Of a DNA stretch of 64,000 nt, positions 27,983 to 36,278 are shown piece after piece (positions within the stretch are counted from its first letter, which is position 1; each line of letters opens with the position of its first letter). A program made the position numbers and the translations under genes. This stretch comes from JBCCCJ01 sp039029315 (GTDB taxonomy: Bacteria; Bacteroidota; Bacteroidia; J057), in contig JBCCGK010000053.1 of NCBI GenBank assembly GCA_039029315.1, forward strand, positions 1-64,000, given 5' to 3'. The notes beneath the pieces were generated by a model. It did not search any database and had not been told where the DNA came from. It saw only the letters and a list, made by a program, of their open reading frames with translations.

Positions 27983-30166
27983 ATGAGAAGATTTTGGTAT
28001 TGTTTCTCCTTGATTATTGTTGGATCATTTCTACAAGCTCAGGATTTGCCTCTCTATTCGGGAGAACTCTCCCGGTCCGGGCAACAGGATTGGCTTCTGG
28101 ACAATTCTTCCTTCTCGGCCAAGGTATATCGCGGCCAGAATCCCAAAGAACTCATCCTGTCCAATGGGTTGATTCGAAGGATTTTTCGTCTGGCACCTAA
28201 TGCTGCAACCATAGGATTTGACAATCTGATGACTGGGGAAAGCATCTTGAGAGGGGTGAAGGCAGAAGCGGAAGTCAAGATCAATGGACAAACCTACGCA
28301 GTAGGTGGATTAATTGGGCAGTCCAATTATGCCTTTTTGCTTCCAGAATGGGTGGATCAATTGTTCGCAGATTCTTCGGCAATGCGCTTTGTCAAGATGG
28401 AGGTGAGCAGCCCAGATGCTCCTTTTGAATGGAAACAGGTGAGATATCATGCTCCGAATGTCTCATGGCCGCCCAAGGGAATTCATCTTCGGATGGATTA
28501 TCAGATGCCCGCTGCTTCGCCTCTTCAGGATATCATGGTCTCAGTACATTATGAGCTGTATGATGGCATTCCGGTCCTGGCCAAATGGATCAGTGTTCAC
28601 AATCATTCTTCAGAACAAATCCTCCTCAATAGCTTCTCAAGTGAAATTCTGGCAGTGGTCGAATATGGGTCTTCCGTAGAAACCAGAGAATACAATGTTC
28701 CCCCACCCAATCTTCATGTGGAGACCGATTATGCCTTCGCCAGCATGAATGCGCGAGATGCCAACCATCATGCTGTTCATTGGGAAGCAGATTCACACTA
28801 CCTCTCACAAGTCAATTATCTGCGACAAACCCCTTGCCTGCTCAAAGTCAGTCCAGAGGTAGGTCCTGAATTGGGGATTGCCTCGGGAGATACGTTCGAC
28901 AGCTTTCGCGCCTTTCTTCTTCCCTATGACAGCTATGACCGAGAAAGAAATGGCCTGGCTCGAAGAAGAATGTATAGGAACCTTGCTCCCTGGACGACAG
29001 AAAATCCCCTGATGATGCACGCACGTTTTGCCGATTGGGAGCGAGTCAAAACAGCAATAGATCAGGCTGCTGAAGTTGGTTTTGACATGGTGATCCTGAC
29101 TTTTGGGAGTGGCTTCAATATGGAAGATGACAGCCCTGATTATCTGGCAAAAATGACACAGTATGCAGAGTATGCCAGGGAAAAAGGGGTAGAAATTGGT
29201 GGCTATTCTTTGTTGGCATCCAGAAAAATTGGGGATGGTCAAGATGTGGTCATGCCGGAAGGAGAAAGCCCCACCTTTGGAAATTCTCCCTGCATCGGGA
29301 GCGAATGGGGACATCGGTATTTTGAGACATTATATCAATTCTACCAACAGACAGGCTTTTCATTACTGGAACATGATGGCTCCTATCCAGGAGATGTCTG
29401 TGCCTCCTCAGCACATCCCGGACATCAGGGGTTGGAAGATTCCAGATGGACTCAATATCAAGTGATTTCAGCCTTTTATCAGTGGTGCCGACAAGAAGGG
29501 ATCTACCTCAATATTCCGGACTACTACTATATGACAGGTGGGAACAAATGTGCGATGGGCTATCGTGAAGTCAATTGGAGTTTGCCCAGAGCGGAGCAAG
29601 TGATTCACACCCGCCAAAACATCTATGATGGAACCTGGAACAAACTGGTAAGCATGGGCTGGATGTTTGTGCCCTTGACCGAATATCACGGCGGTGGGGC
29701 CGCAGCAACCATAGAACCGCTGGAGGAACACCTGGATCATTATGAGAGAATGATGATGTCAAATCTGGGGGCAGGGGTCCAGGCCTGTTACCGCGGGCCC
29801 AGATTGTATGATTCTGACAAGACCTTGTCGATGGTTCGGTCTACCATCGATTGGTACAAAATGCATCGAGAGGTCCTGGAAGGAGACATGATCCATCTCA
29901 GGCGTGCAGATGGACGCGATCTGGATTATTGGTTAATGGTCAATCCTCAAAGCAAAGAAAAAGGAGCGCTGGTGGTGTTCAATCCGTTGGCGGAGGATCT
30001 GGAAAAGGACATACAGGTTCCCTTGTATTATACGGGATTGACTGATTCAGTAAGCGTCAAGCAGACTGGCCTGGATGATCGCAGGATAGAATTGGATCGG
30101 ACCTATCAGATTTCGCTTCCTGTGAAGGTGCCCGCGGGAAAATGGACAGTGGTGTTTTTTGAATAA
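27983..30166 (+). CDS. Secreted TIM-barrel glycosidase-like protein (alpha-galactosidase clan-like)
   Basis: A 727-residue protein with a signal peptide (MRRFWYCFSLIIVGSFLQAQ). Residues about 40-330 form a beta-sandwich typical of the N-terminal domain of GH36/GH-D-type enzymes. Residues 340-620 look like a TIM barrel (VKTAIDQAAEVGFDMVILTF; FSLLEHDGSYPGDVC; YLNIPDYYYMTGG). A C-terminal beta domain follows (about 640-727, YQISLPVKVPAGKW). Asp residues in EHDG and NIPDYY are candidate catalytic or binding residues, not proven. It starts a plus-strand run and is divergent from the sulfatase operon, so it probably joins it in polysaccharide breakdown. Confidence 0.65.
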   Translation: MRRFWYCFSLIIVGSFLQAQDLPLYSGELSRSGQQDWLLDNSSFSAKVYRGQNPKELILSNGLIRRIFRLAPNAATIGFDNLMTGESILRGVKAEAEVKINGQTYAVGGLIGQSNYAFLLPEWVDQLFADSSAMRFVKMEVSSPDAPFEWKQVRYHAPNVSWPPKGIHLRMDYQMPAASPLQDIMVSVHYELYDGIPVLAKWISVHNHSSEQILLNSFSSEILAVVEYGSSVETREYNVPPPNLHVETDYAFASMNARDANHHAVHWEADSHYLSQVNYLRQTPCLLKVSPEVGPELGIASGDTFDSFRAFLLPYDSYDRERNGLARRRMYRNLAPWTTENPLMMHARFADWERVKTAIDQAAEVGFDMVILTFGSGFNMEDDSPDYLAKMTQYAEYAREKGVEIGGYSLLASRKIGDGQDVVMPEGESPTFGNSPCIGSEWGHRYFETLYQFYQQTGFSLLEHDGSYPGDVCASSAHPGHQGLEDSRWTQYQVISAFYQWCRQEGIYLNIPDYYYMTGGNKCAMGYREVNWSLPRAEQVIHTRQNIYDGTWNKLVSMGWMFVPLTEYHGGGAAATIEPLEEHLDHYERMMMSNLGAGVQACYRGPRLYDSDKTLSMVRSTIDWYKMHREVLEGDMIHLRRADGRDLDYWLMVNPQSKEKGALVVFNPLAEDLEKDIQVPLYYTGLTDSVSVKQTGLDDRRIELDRTYQISLPVKVPAGKWTVVFFE

Positions 30167-30250
30167 ATGGAAGATAGCGTGCGGATCTCTAATGCTCGAT
30201 GGGGGGATAGGAGTGTCTGCCAGGGGATTGTAAAGATCTAATAATGACAG

Positions 30251-30382
30251 GTAAGTAAGGGGACAAATTTATTTGTGAGGGAAATAGGGGAAATAAGGAA
30301 TAAATCTTACCAATCAAGCCAGTATATCCCCTATTTCCCTTATCCCCAAAATCAACCCTAATATTGTCCACCCACTTAATTT
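30251..30382. mobile_element. Inverted-repeat-bounded element, copy E3
   Basis: The left end GTAAGTAAGGGGACAAATTT and the right end ATTGTCCACCCACTTAATTT are inverted relatives, matching the E1/E2 ends. The interior is unrelated to E1/E2 and holds its own perfect pair GGGAAATAGGGG / CCCCTATTTCCC with a ~50-base loop. It ends 15 bases before the start codon of the amino-acid permease, so it forms most of that gene's leader. Confidence 0.55.
30331..30340 (+). promoter_or_regulatory. Shared decamer CTATTTCCCT, copy 1
   Basis: CTATTTCCCT followed by a C-rich run lies 56 bases before the permease start. The same decamer with C-rich surroundings precedes the AKR-RidA gene and the serine dehydratase gene. 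It also forms one arm of the E3 inner hairpin. The role is unknown. Confidence 0.3.
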
Positions 30383-30396
30383 TCTTGACTGAGACT

Positions 30397-31878
30397 ATGA
30401 CGACTACCAAAACCAGCTTAACAAGACAATTGGGTCTGGGTGGACTTGTTGCAACTGGCATTTGCTCCATGTTGGGTGCCTCTGTCTATGTTGTTCCCTT
30501 TATGATCCAGCGGAATGTTCCGGGAATTGGTCCTTATGTCCTGTACGCATTCCTTTTTGCGGCGGTGCCAGCTTTGTTGGCTGCTTATGCCTATGCCCTG
30601 CTATCATCTGCTATGCCAAGAGCGGGAGGCAGCTACATTTTTGCCAGCAGGGGATTGCATCCCTATTTGGGTTTTGTCGCAAGTTTTTCCCAATGGTTTG
30701 GTTTGTCCGTTGCCATTGGTGTTATCTCTTATATCACCATTCCTTTTATCAGAGATACCGCATTGACGCTGGATATGTTCGAATTTGCCCAAATCCTTGA
30801 CATGCCTGGCGTCAGAGTAGGCCTTGCACTTGTTCTGTTATGGGTGTTTGTTGGGATCAATATACGGGGGTTGCGTTCATATCAGTTGACTTTGATTCCC
30901 ATGATGATTGTCATGTTCAGTCTGGGCGTGCTTGTGATCTTTGCCACGCTTCATGTCACACAGGAAGATTTTGCACAGGAATTGCTGAAACACGAAGGGA
31001 GACAGATTTCCACCACTGTCGCAAGCTTTCATTTTCCGACCTTTCTGACAGCGGCCGCCTTGCTTTTTTCTTCCTTCATTGGATTTGACAGCATTGCTCA
31101 GGCAGGCGGGGAAGCCAAAAACCCAAAGCGAAACCTGCCTCTCGCCATTGCGATTGCTATTCTGGGAGTAGGGCTGTATTATTTCATTTTTGTAGCGGCG
31201 GTGTATCGGGCAGTTCCCTGGCAATTCATTGCTGAAGAAGCGATGAACAAAGACATCAGTGCACCAGGCCTGCTGAGCTATATGCTCCCGACAGGCTGGG
31301 CGGTACTGATCATCGGAGGGGCAGCCATCGCTCTGATCAATGACCTTCCTGCCATGTTGCTATCTGTTTCCAGGCTGATGTTTGCTTGGGCGAAAGATGG
31401 CATATTTCCCGCCTCGATCGCCAACATCCACGCCACCAATCAGACCCCTGTGAATGCGCTCATTATTAGTGGCGGGATGGCCAGTGTCGGAATTTTGGGA
31501 AGTCATTGGGCTGGAGACTTCTTCCTGGGCGTAGACATTATGGTCACCTCAATGTTGGTGAATTTTATTTTGATGTGCGCCACAGTTCTCTCTGTGCCCA
31601 AAAGAAATCCATCACTGGCAGTAGGCATGAAGCACTTGAGTTCCATTCTGTGGCAAAAAGGCATTGCCATATCAGGCATTCTCCTCCTTGCTTTGTTTCT
31701 TTGCGTTCACCTGTACAAAGACATATCTGCTGACCTTCAAGCCTGGTATTATCATTCCACTCCTGTCTGGCTCATTGTTCTGGCACTGGCTTCTCTGATT
31801 TATTGGTCCAACATGCGACGAATGAAGCAATCGGGAGAAGAGGTTCAGGAAAAATTCCTCAACTTGCCTGGGGAGTGA
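30397..31878 (+). CDS. APC superfamily amino-acid permease
   Basis: A 493-residue transporter with about 12 membrane helices. The family signature is at the first helix (LGLGGLVATGICSMLGASVYVVP), then AGGSYIFASRGLHPYLGF, FIGFDSIAQAGGEAKNPKRNLP around helix 6, and AMLLSVSRLMFAWAKDGIFP, all typical of amino acid-polyamine-organocation permeases. It imports or exchanges amino acids with ions; substrate not readable. The ATG at 30397 is chosen because the conserved region begins right after; the upstream in-frame start lies within repeat element E3. The AKR-RidA gene follows on the same strand 73 bases later. Confidence 0.92.
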   Translation: MTTTKTSLTRQLGLGGLVATGICSMLGASVYVVPFMIQRNVPGIGPYVLYAFLFAAVPALLAAYAYALLSSAMPRAGGSYIFASRGLHPYLGFVASFSQWFGLSVAIGVISYITIPFIRDTALTLDMFEFAQILDMPGVRVGLALVLLWVFVGINIRGLRSYQLTLIPMMIVMFSLGVLVIFATLHVTQEDFAQELLKHEGRQISTTVASFHFPTFLTAAALLFSSFIGFDSIAQAGGEAKNPKRNLPLAIAIAILGVGLYYFIFVAAVYRAVPWQFIAEEAMNKDISAPGLLSYMLPTGWAVLIIGGAAIALINDLPAMLLSVSRLMFAWAKDGIFPASIANIHATNQTPVNALIISGGMASVGILGSHWAGDFFLGVDIMVTSMLVNFILMCATVLSVPKRNPSLAVGMKHLSSILWQKGIAISGILLLALFLCVHLYKDISADLQAWYYHSTPVWLIVLALASLIYWSNMRRMKQSGEEVQEKFLNLPGE

Positions 31879-31920
31879 GTTATTGGTTATTGAGTTGTTG
31901 GTTCTGTACGATTATTTACC

Positions 31921-31930
31921 CTATTTCCCT
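31921..31930 (+). promoter_or_regulatory. Shared decamer CTATTTCCCT, copy 2
   Basis: Located 21 bases before the AKR-RidA start codon, preceded by ACC and followed by a C-rich run, as in the other two copies. Confidence 0.3.
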
Positions 31931-31951
31931 ACAATCCTCCCAAACCATTCC

Positions 31952-33406
31952 ATGCACATTCCTCATATTCAACTCGCAACAGACCTTCACATATCTCCCC
32001 TGCTCAATGGTCTGTGGCAAATCGCCGACATGGAGAGAGATGGTAAGGTCATCGATCTCGACAAGGCTGCTGCTGCCATGCAGACATACCTCGACCGTGG
32101 ACTCTCTACCTTCGATATGGCTGATCATTATGGGTCTGCAGAAATTATTTCGGGCTTATTCAGGGAACAATTGCTTGATCCTTCTTCCATTCAGCTATTG
32201 ACGAAATGGGTTCCAGAACCAGGTCCATCTTCTAAAGAAAAAGTTAGGCGAGCTATCGAACGATCGCTTGAACGTCTCAAGAGCTCGCAGCTGGATCTGC
32301 TCCAGTATCATGCCTGGAATTATGCAGATCCTGCCTATCTGGATGATTTGTTTTACCTGAATGAATTGAGGCAGGAAGGGATGATCACACATCTCGGGCT
32401 GACAAATTTCGATTCTGCACATCTCAATTTGGTACTGGAAACAGGGATTCCTATTGTTTCCAATCAAATTTGTTACTCCTTGCTTGACCAAAGAGCTGCT
32501 TCTTCTATGACAGCAGTTTGCCACAAACATGGGGTCAAGCTATTGGCTTTCGGAACGATGGCGGGAGGATTTTTTTCAGATAGGTGGGTGAACAAAGCTG
32601 ATCCCGGCATTCATAATGGCTTAACCTGGTCTCAGATGAAGTATCGTCGCTTTATAGAAGAAAGTGGCGGCTGGGGCTCATTCCAGCAATTGTTGCACGT
32701 TCTTCAAGAGCTTGCCCACAAACATGGGGTCAGTATTCCTCAAGTGGCAAGTGCATATATTCTCCGTCAAGCTGCTGTTGCAGGGGTGATTGTCGGTGTT
32801 CGCTTGGGTCAGGATAGATATTTGGACGACAATGTGAGTATACTTCAAGTGGATCTGGATAATGAGGATCTTGAGAAGATTCAACATCAATTGGCCACTC
32901 AAATGTCTATTCCGGGAGACTGTGGAGATGAATACCGTAAGCCTCCCTTTCTGACAGCCTCTGGAGATCTCAGTCATCATCTGGATGCCTTTCCTCCTCC
33001 CTATCCTGTGGTACAGGTCTCACAGAATCGCAGCAAGGTATTGAGCGGTACGATCTGGGAAGAATTGGCTGGATTTAGTCGAGCTACCCGCATAGGGAAT
33101 CGGATTCTGATATCCGGAACGACCTCCACCCATGGCCATCGCTGCATCGGAGGCAAGGACCCGGCAGCTCAGGCACACTTCATTCTGGACAAAATTGCCG
33201 GAACCTTACACTCCTTTGGTGCAAGTATGAAAGAGGTAATCAGAACTCGGATCTATATTCAACGCATGGAAGATTGGGAAGTGATTGCGAAGGTTCACGG
33301 AGATCGCTTTCGAGACATTCAACCTGCCAATACGATGATCCGGGCGGACCTGATTGGAGAAGAATATCTGCTTGAGATTGAAGCCGAAGCGGAGATGCCT
33401 GTATGA
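31952..33406 (+). CDS. Aldo/keto reductase fused to a RidA domain
   Basis: A 484-residue two-domain protein. Residues 1-325 are an aldo/keto reductase barrel with the catalytic Asp/Tyr region TFDMADHYGSAE, the Lys region LLTKWVP, LLQYHAWNY where the His is expected, and the cofactor end VIVGVRLGQ. Residues about 345-484 are a RidA domain (FSRATRIGNRILISGTTS, then RTRIYIQRMEDWE and LLEIEAEA at the end). AKRs reduce aldehydes/ketones with NADPH; RidA hydrolyses reactive imines. The fusion suggests one unstable intermediate handled by both. The ATG at 31952 is preferred over the frame opening at 31883, since the AKR fold begins there. Cytoplasmic. Confidence 0.9.
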   Translation: MHIPHIQLATDLHISPLLNGLWQIADMERDGKVIDLDKAAAAMQTYLDRGLSTFDMADHYGSAEIISGLFREQLLDPSSIQLLTKWVPEPGPSSKEKVRRAIERSLERLKSSQLDLLQYHAWNYADPAYLDDLFYLNELRQEGMITHLGLTNFDSAHLNLVLETGIPIVSNQICYSLLDQRAASSMTAVCHKHGVKLLAFGTMAGGFFSDRWVNKADPGIHNGLTWSQMKYRRFIEESGGWGSFQQLLHVLQELAHKHGVSIPQVASAYILRQAAVAGVIVGVRLGQDRYLDDNVSILQVDLDNEDLEKIQHQLATQMSIPGDCGDEYRKPPFLTASGDLSHHLDAFPPPYPVVQVSQNRSKVLSGTIWEELAGFSRATRIGNRILISGTTSTHGHRCIGGKDPAAQAHFILDKIAGTLHSFGASMKEVIRTRIYIQRMEDWEVIAKVHGDRFRDIQPANTMIRADLIGEEYLLEIEAEAEMPV

Positions 33407-33435
33407 CCTATACCTTCACCATTCTGCTTGACTAC

Positions 33436-35502
33436 TTAATACCCTAGCAACTCCTCTATCTTGCTCTGGACTTTCTGAGCTGAAGGCAGCATAGTAGCTT
33501 CCAGGGTACTGTTCAGGGGAATGGCAGGCATATTCTCAGCGCCCATGCACATGACAGGTGCGTCCAAATGACGAAAGCATTTTTCCTGAATCAGGCCACT
33601 CAAGCTACGTGCGAAGGAATTGTTCACGGCCTCTTCGGTAAGAACAAGACAACGGTTGTGCTGCCGAACTGAAGCAAATATGGTCTCTTCATCCAAAGGA
33701 TACAGGCTTCGAAGGTCGACGATTTCTACTTTTCCAGGGAATTCTTTGGCAGCATTCAGCGCCCAGTGGACCCCCATCCCATAGGTGATGATACACATAC
33801 TTTCTCCTTGTTCGATGGAAGAAGCAGATGCTTCCAACACTTTGTTGGCTTGTCCCAAAGGCAGAATGTAGTCTGCGTCTGGTTCGATGGTTCTTGCAGC
33901 TGATGTCCCGGGAACTTTGGACCAATACAAGCCCTTGTGTTCAAAAATGACAACCGGATTGGGATCATAATAGGCCGCTTTGATCAGCCCCTTGAGATCA
34001 GCCCCATTGCTGGGGTAGGCGATCTTGACCCCTTTGATGTTGGCAACAATGGATTCCACACTGGAGGAATGGTAAGGACCACCACTTCCATAAGCGCCAA
34101 TGGGAACCCGCAGCACCATGCTCACAGGAAATTTGCCGTTTGACAGATAACAGGATCGGCTCACTTCTGTGAACAATTGGTTGATTCCGGGAAAAATATA
34201 ATCGGCAAACTGGACCTCAACAATGGGCTTGAGACCTACGGCAGACATCCCAGCAGTAGACCCTACAATGAAGGCTTCCTGAATCGGGGTATTAAAGACG
34301 CGATCATCGCCGAACTTTTGTGCCAGCGTTGCTGCCTCACGAAATACGCCTCCCAAGCGGCCTCCAACGTCCTGCCCATACAGCAGACATTCCTGATGCT
34401 TCCGCATGAGTTCCTCTACAGCATGCAAGGCACAATCTACCATCACGACTTCGCTCCCCCCTTCAGGAACACGAATACCAGATTCATGCTGAACAGGGGT
34501 TGGTGCGAAATCATGCTTGAACAAATCCTCGGGGGAAGGATCGTCGGCGGATAAAGCCTTTTCAAAATCGGTTTGTAAGAGCATTTGGGCCGCAGCCTCT
34601 ATCTGGGACAAATCATCAGGTGCCATCCCGGCATCCAACAATTGTCCTCGAAGTATCGGAAATGGGTCTCTAAGTTTTTGAACGTCCAGATCATCTCGGT
34701 ACCACTCCATCCGCACCCCGGAAGTATGGTGGTTGAGTAGCGGCACCCTGGCATGAAGCAGAAAGGGCCGACGCTCGGTCCGCATCTTGTGAATGATTCG
34801 CTTCAGTTGGAGGTAGCACTGGACAAAATCACTGCCATCAATGCTAATGCCTTCTATTCCATGAAATCCCTGAATGTATTCATTGGCATCCTGTGCCCTG
34901 ATTTCTTCTGCTTTTGCGGAAATGTCCCATTCGTTATCCTGAACCAGAAACAAAATAGGCAACTGCCTCAATCCTGCCATCTGAAAAGCTTCAGCGACTT
35001 CTCCTTCGGTGATGCAGGCATCACCCAAAGAACACAACACAATTGGTGCCTCCTCTTCCTCGTCCAGCTGCATTGTTTCCCTATACTGAATCCCCATGGC
35101 TGCTCCTGTCGCTGGAATCGCCTGCATCCCTGTCGCAGATGATTGATGTGGAATGGTCGGCTTGTCAGGATCTTTGAGGCTAGGATGACTGTAGTAGGTT
35201 CGTCCTCCAGAAAAGGGATCCTCTTTTTTCGCAAGCAATTGAAGCATCAGATCATATGGCTGCATACCGATCGCCAGTAGCATAGAATCATCCCGGTAGT
35301 ATGGATATGCCAAATCTTGTGGTAACAACTGCATTCCAGCAGCAATTTGGATAGCCTCATGTCCCCGACTGGTTGCATGTACATATTTGGACACCTGTTT
35401 GAAATTGGCTTCATAGAGCTCAGTCATGCCCTTGGCCGTACACATCAACTGATACGCTTGCTGGAGGAGGTGTTTCTCAATTCGGGGGGAGGTGAGGATC
35501 AT
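33436..35502 (-). CDS. Fused E1 alpha-beta 2-oxoacid dehydrogenase (branched-chain type)
   Basis: A 688-residue thiamine-diphosphate enzyme that decarboxylates 2-oxoacids and hands the acyl group to the lipoyl E2. The alpha half (1-320) has HQSSATGMQAIPATGAAMG and the ThDP motif GDACITEGE with the closing DNEWDIS. The beta half (from about 350) has LYGQDVGGRLGGVF, TPIQEAFIVGSTAGM, VSMVLRVPIGAYGSGG and VEIVDLRSLYPLD. The order and sequence fit branched-chain 2-oxoacid (2-oxoisovalerate) dehydrogenase E1 better than pyruvate dehydrogenase. E2 and E3 are not adjacent. It is divergent from an Lrp/AsnC regulator 199 bases away, which likely controls it, as BkdR does in Pseudomonas. Confidence 0.9.
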   Translation of the reverse strand: MILTSPRIEKHLLQQAYQLMCTAKGMTELYEANFKQVSKYVHATSRGHEAIQIAAGMQLLPQDLAYPYYRDDSMLLAIGMQPYDLMLQLLAKKEDPFSGGRTYYSHPSLKDPDKPTIPHQSSATGMQAIPATGAAMGIQYRETMQLDEEEEAPIVLCSLGDACITEGEVAEAFQMAGLRQLPILFLVQDNEWDISAKAEEIRAQDANEYIQGFHGIEGISIDGSDFVQCYLQLKRIIHKMRTERRPFLLHARVPLLNHHTSGVRMEWYRDDLDVQKLRDPFPILRGQLLDAGMAPDDLSQIEAAAQMLLQTDFEKALSADDPSPEDLFKHDFAPTPVQHESGIRVPEGGSEVVMVDCALHAVEELMRKHQECLLYGQDVGGRLGGVFREAATLAQKFGDDRVFNTPIQEAFIVGSTAGMSAVGLKPIVEVQFADYIFPGINQLFTEVSRSCYLSNGKFPVSMVLRVPIGAYGSGGPYHSSSVESIVANIKGVKIAYPSNGADLKGLIKAAYYDPNPVVIFEHKGLYWSKVPGTSAARTIEPDADYILPLGQANKVLEASASSIEQGESMCIITYGMGVHWALNAAKEFPGKVEIVDLRSLYPLDEETIFASVRQHNRCLVLTEEAVNNSFARSLSGLIQEKCFRHLDAPVMCMGAENMPAIPLNSTLEATMLPSAQKVQSKIEELLGY

Positions 35503-35701
35503 TCTACTTGCGGGTAAATTAATTTAGCGAAAAGAAAAGACTCAAATATTAGAATTATTCTCTAATAATTTACGCATTTATGTCCTCTTTTTCTGAAATT
35601 TTCTATAATTTGGTTGTTTCAAATATTTTTTAAATAAATAAAAGAATATATCACCATTCGCTTTGATTTTTTTCTCTCTTTCAGAAAAATATTCTGCCTG
35701 C

Positions 35702-36142
35702 ATGAAACCACTTGACAACATAGACCGAAAAATCCTCGAATTGCTGCAGCAAGATGGTCGAATGACTGTCAAGGAGATGTCTGGCAGACTCAATTTGTCT
35801 ACCACCCCTGTATTTGAACGAATCAAAAAACTGGAACGCGCTGGCATCATTGATCACTATACAGTGGTTCTGAATCAAGAAAAACTGGGTAAAAAGTTCA
35901 CAGCATTTGCCCACATCTCCCTCAAGGACCATTCAAAAAAATTAGTAGAAGAATTTGCCGAGAAGATTATCACCTTCCCCGAAGTCATGGAATGTCATTA
36001 TGTGACTGGCGGATCTGATTTTATCATCAAGATTCTGGTCGAGGACATGGATACCTACAAAGCCTTTATGATGGACAAGCTATTTGAGGTACCCAATATT
36101 GCGAAACTGGAGTCGTATTTGTCGCTGACAGAGCGGAAGTGA
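35702..36142 (+). CDS. Lrp/AsnC family transcriptional regulator
   Basis: A 146-residue regulator. The N-terminal helix-turn-helix has the family motif DNIDRKILELLQQDGRMTVK and LSTTPVFERIKKLERAGII (residues 4-50). The C-terminal half is the RAM ligand-binding domain (AFAHISLKDH, ECHYVTGGSDFIIKI, VPNIAKLESYLSL). Such proteins sense amino acids and act locally or globally. It is transcribed away from the E1 gene and is the natural candidate for its control. The ATG at 35702 gives the normal length. Confidence 0.95.
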   Translation: MKPLDNIDRKILELLQQDGRMTVKEMSGRLNLSTTPVFERIKKLERAGIIDHYTVVLNQEKLGKKFTAFAHISLKDHSKKLVEEFAEKIITFPEVMECHYVTGGSDFIIKILVEDMDTYKAFMMDKLFEVPNIAKLESYLSLTERK

Positions 36143-36152
36143 AGACACAAGC

Positions 36153-36278
36153 ACTAGGTTGTGTTCGAAAAATAGATTTCTATCATTAAACTTGAATGCC
36201 AGATGTGATTTTCAAGCTATGAAGACCGATTTTGATAGAGCAAAAACTTGGCTCTTGTATTTTTCGAACATGACCTAG
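36153..36278. mobile_element. MITE candidate with 21-base inverted ends
   Basis: A 126-base segment bounded by inverted ends: CTAGGTTGTGTTCGAAAAAT at 36153 and its complement ending TTCGAACATGACCTAG at 36278, with only two mismatches over 21 bases. The CTAG ends could include a duplicated target. The interior is AT-rich and non-coding. It lies between two convergent genes, so it could also serve as a bidirectional terminator, but the long arms and distant spacing favour a non-autonomous insertion element. Confidence 0.65.

Noticed and set aside
31883..31951. Upstream extension of the AKR-RidA frame
   Set aside because: The added residues are hydrophobic and unlike any AKR start; the ATG at 31952 begins the conserved fold.
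36153..36278. Reading the long inverted repeat as a plain bidirectional terminator
   Set aside because: The arms are separated by more than 80 bases and tipped by CTAG, which fits an insertion element better, though a terminator effect is not excluded.
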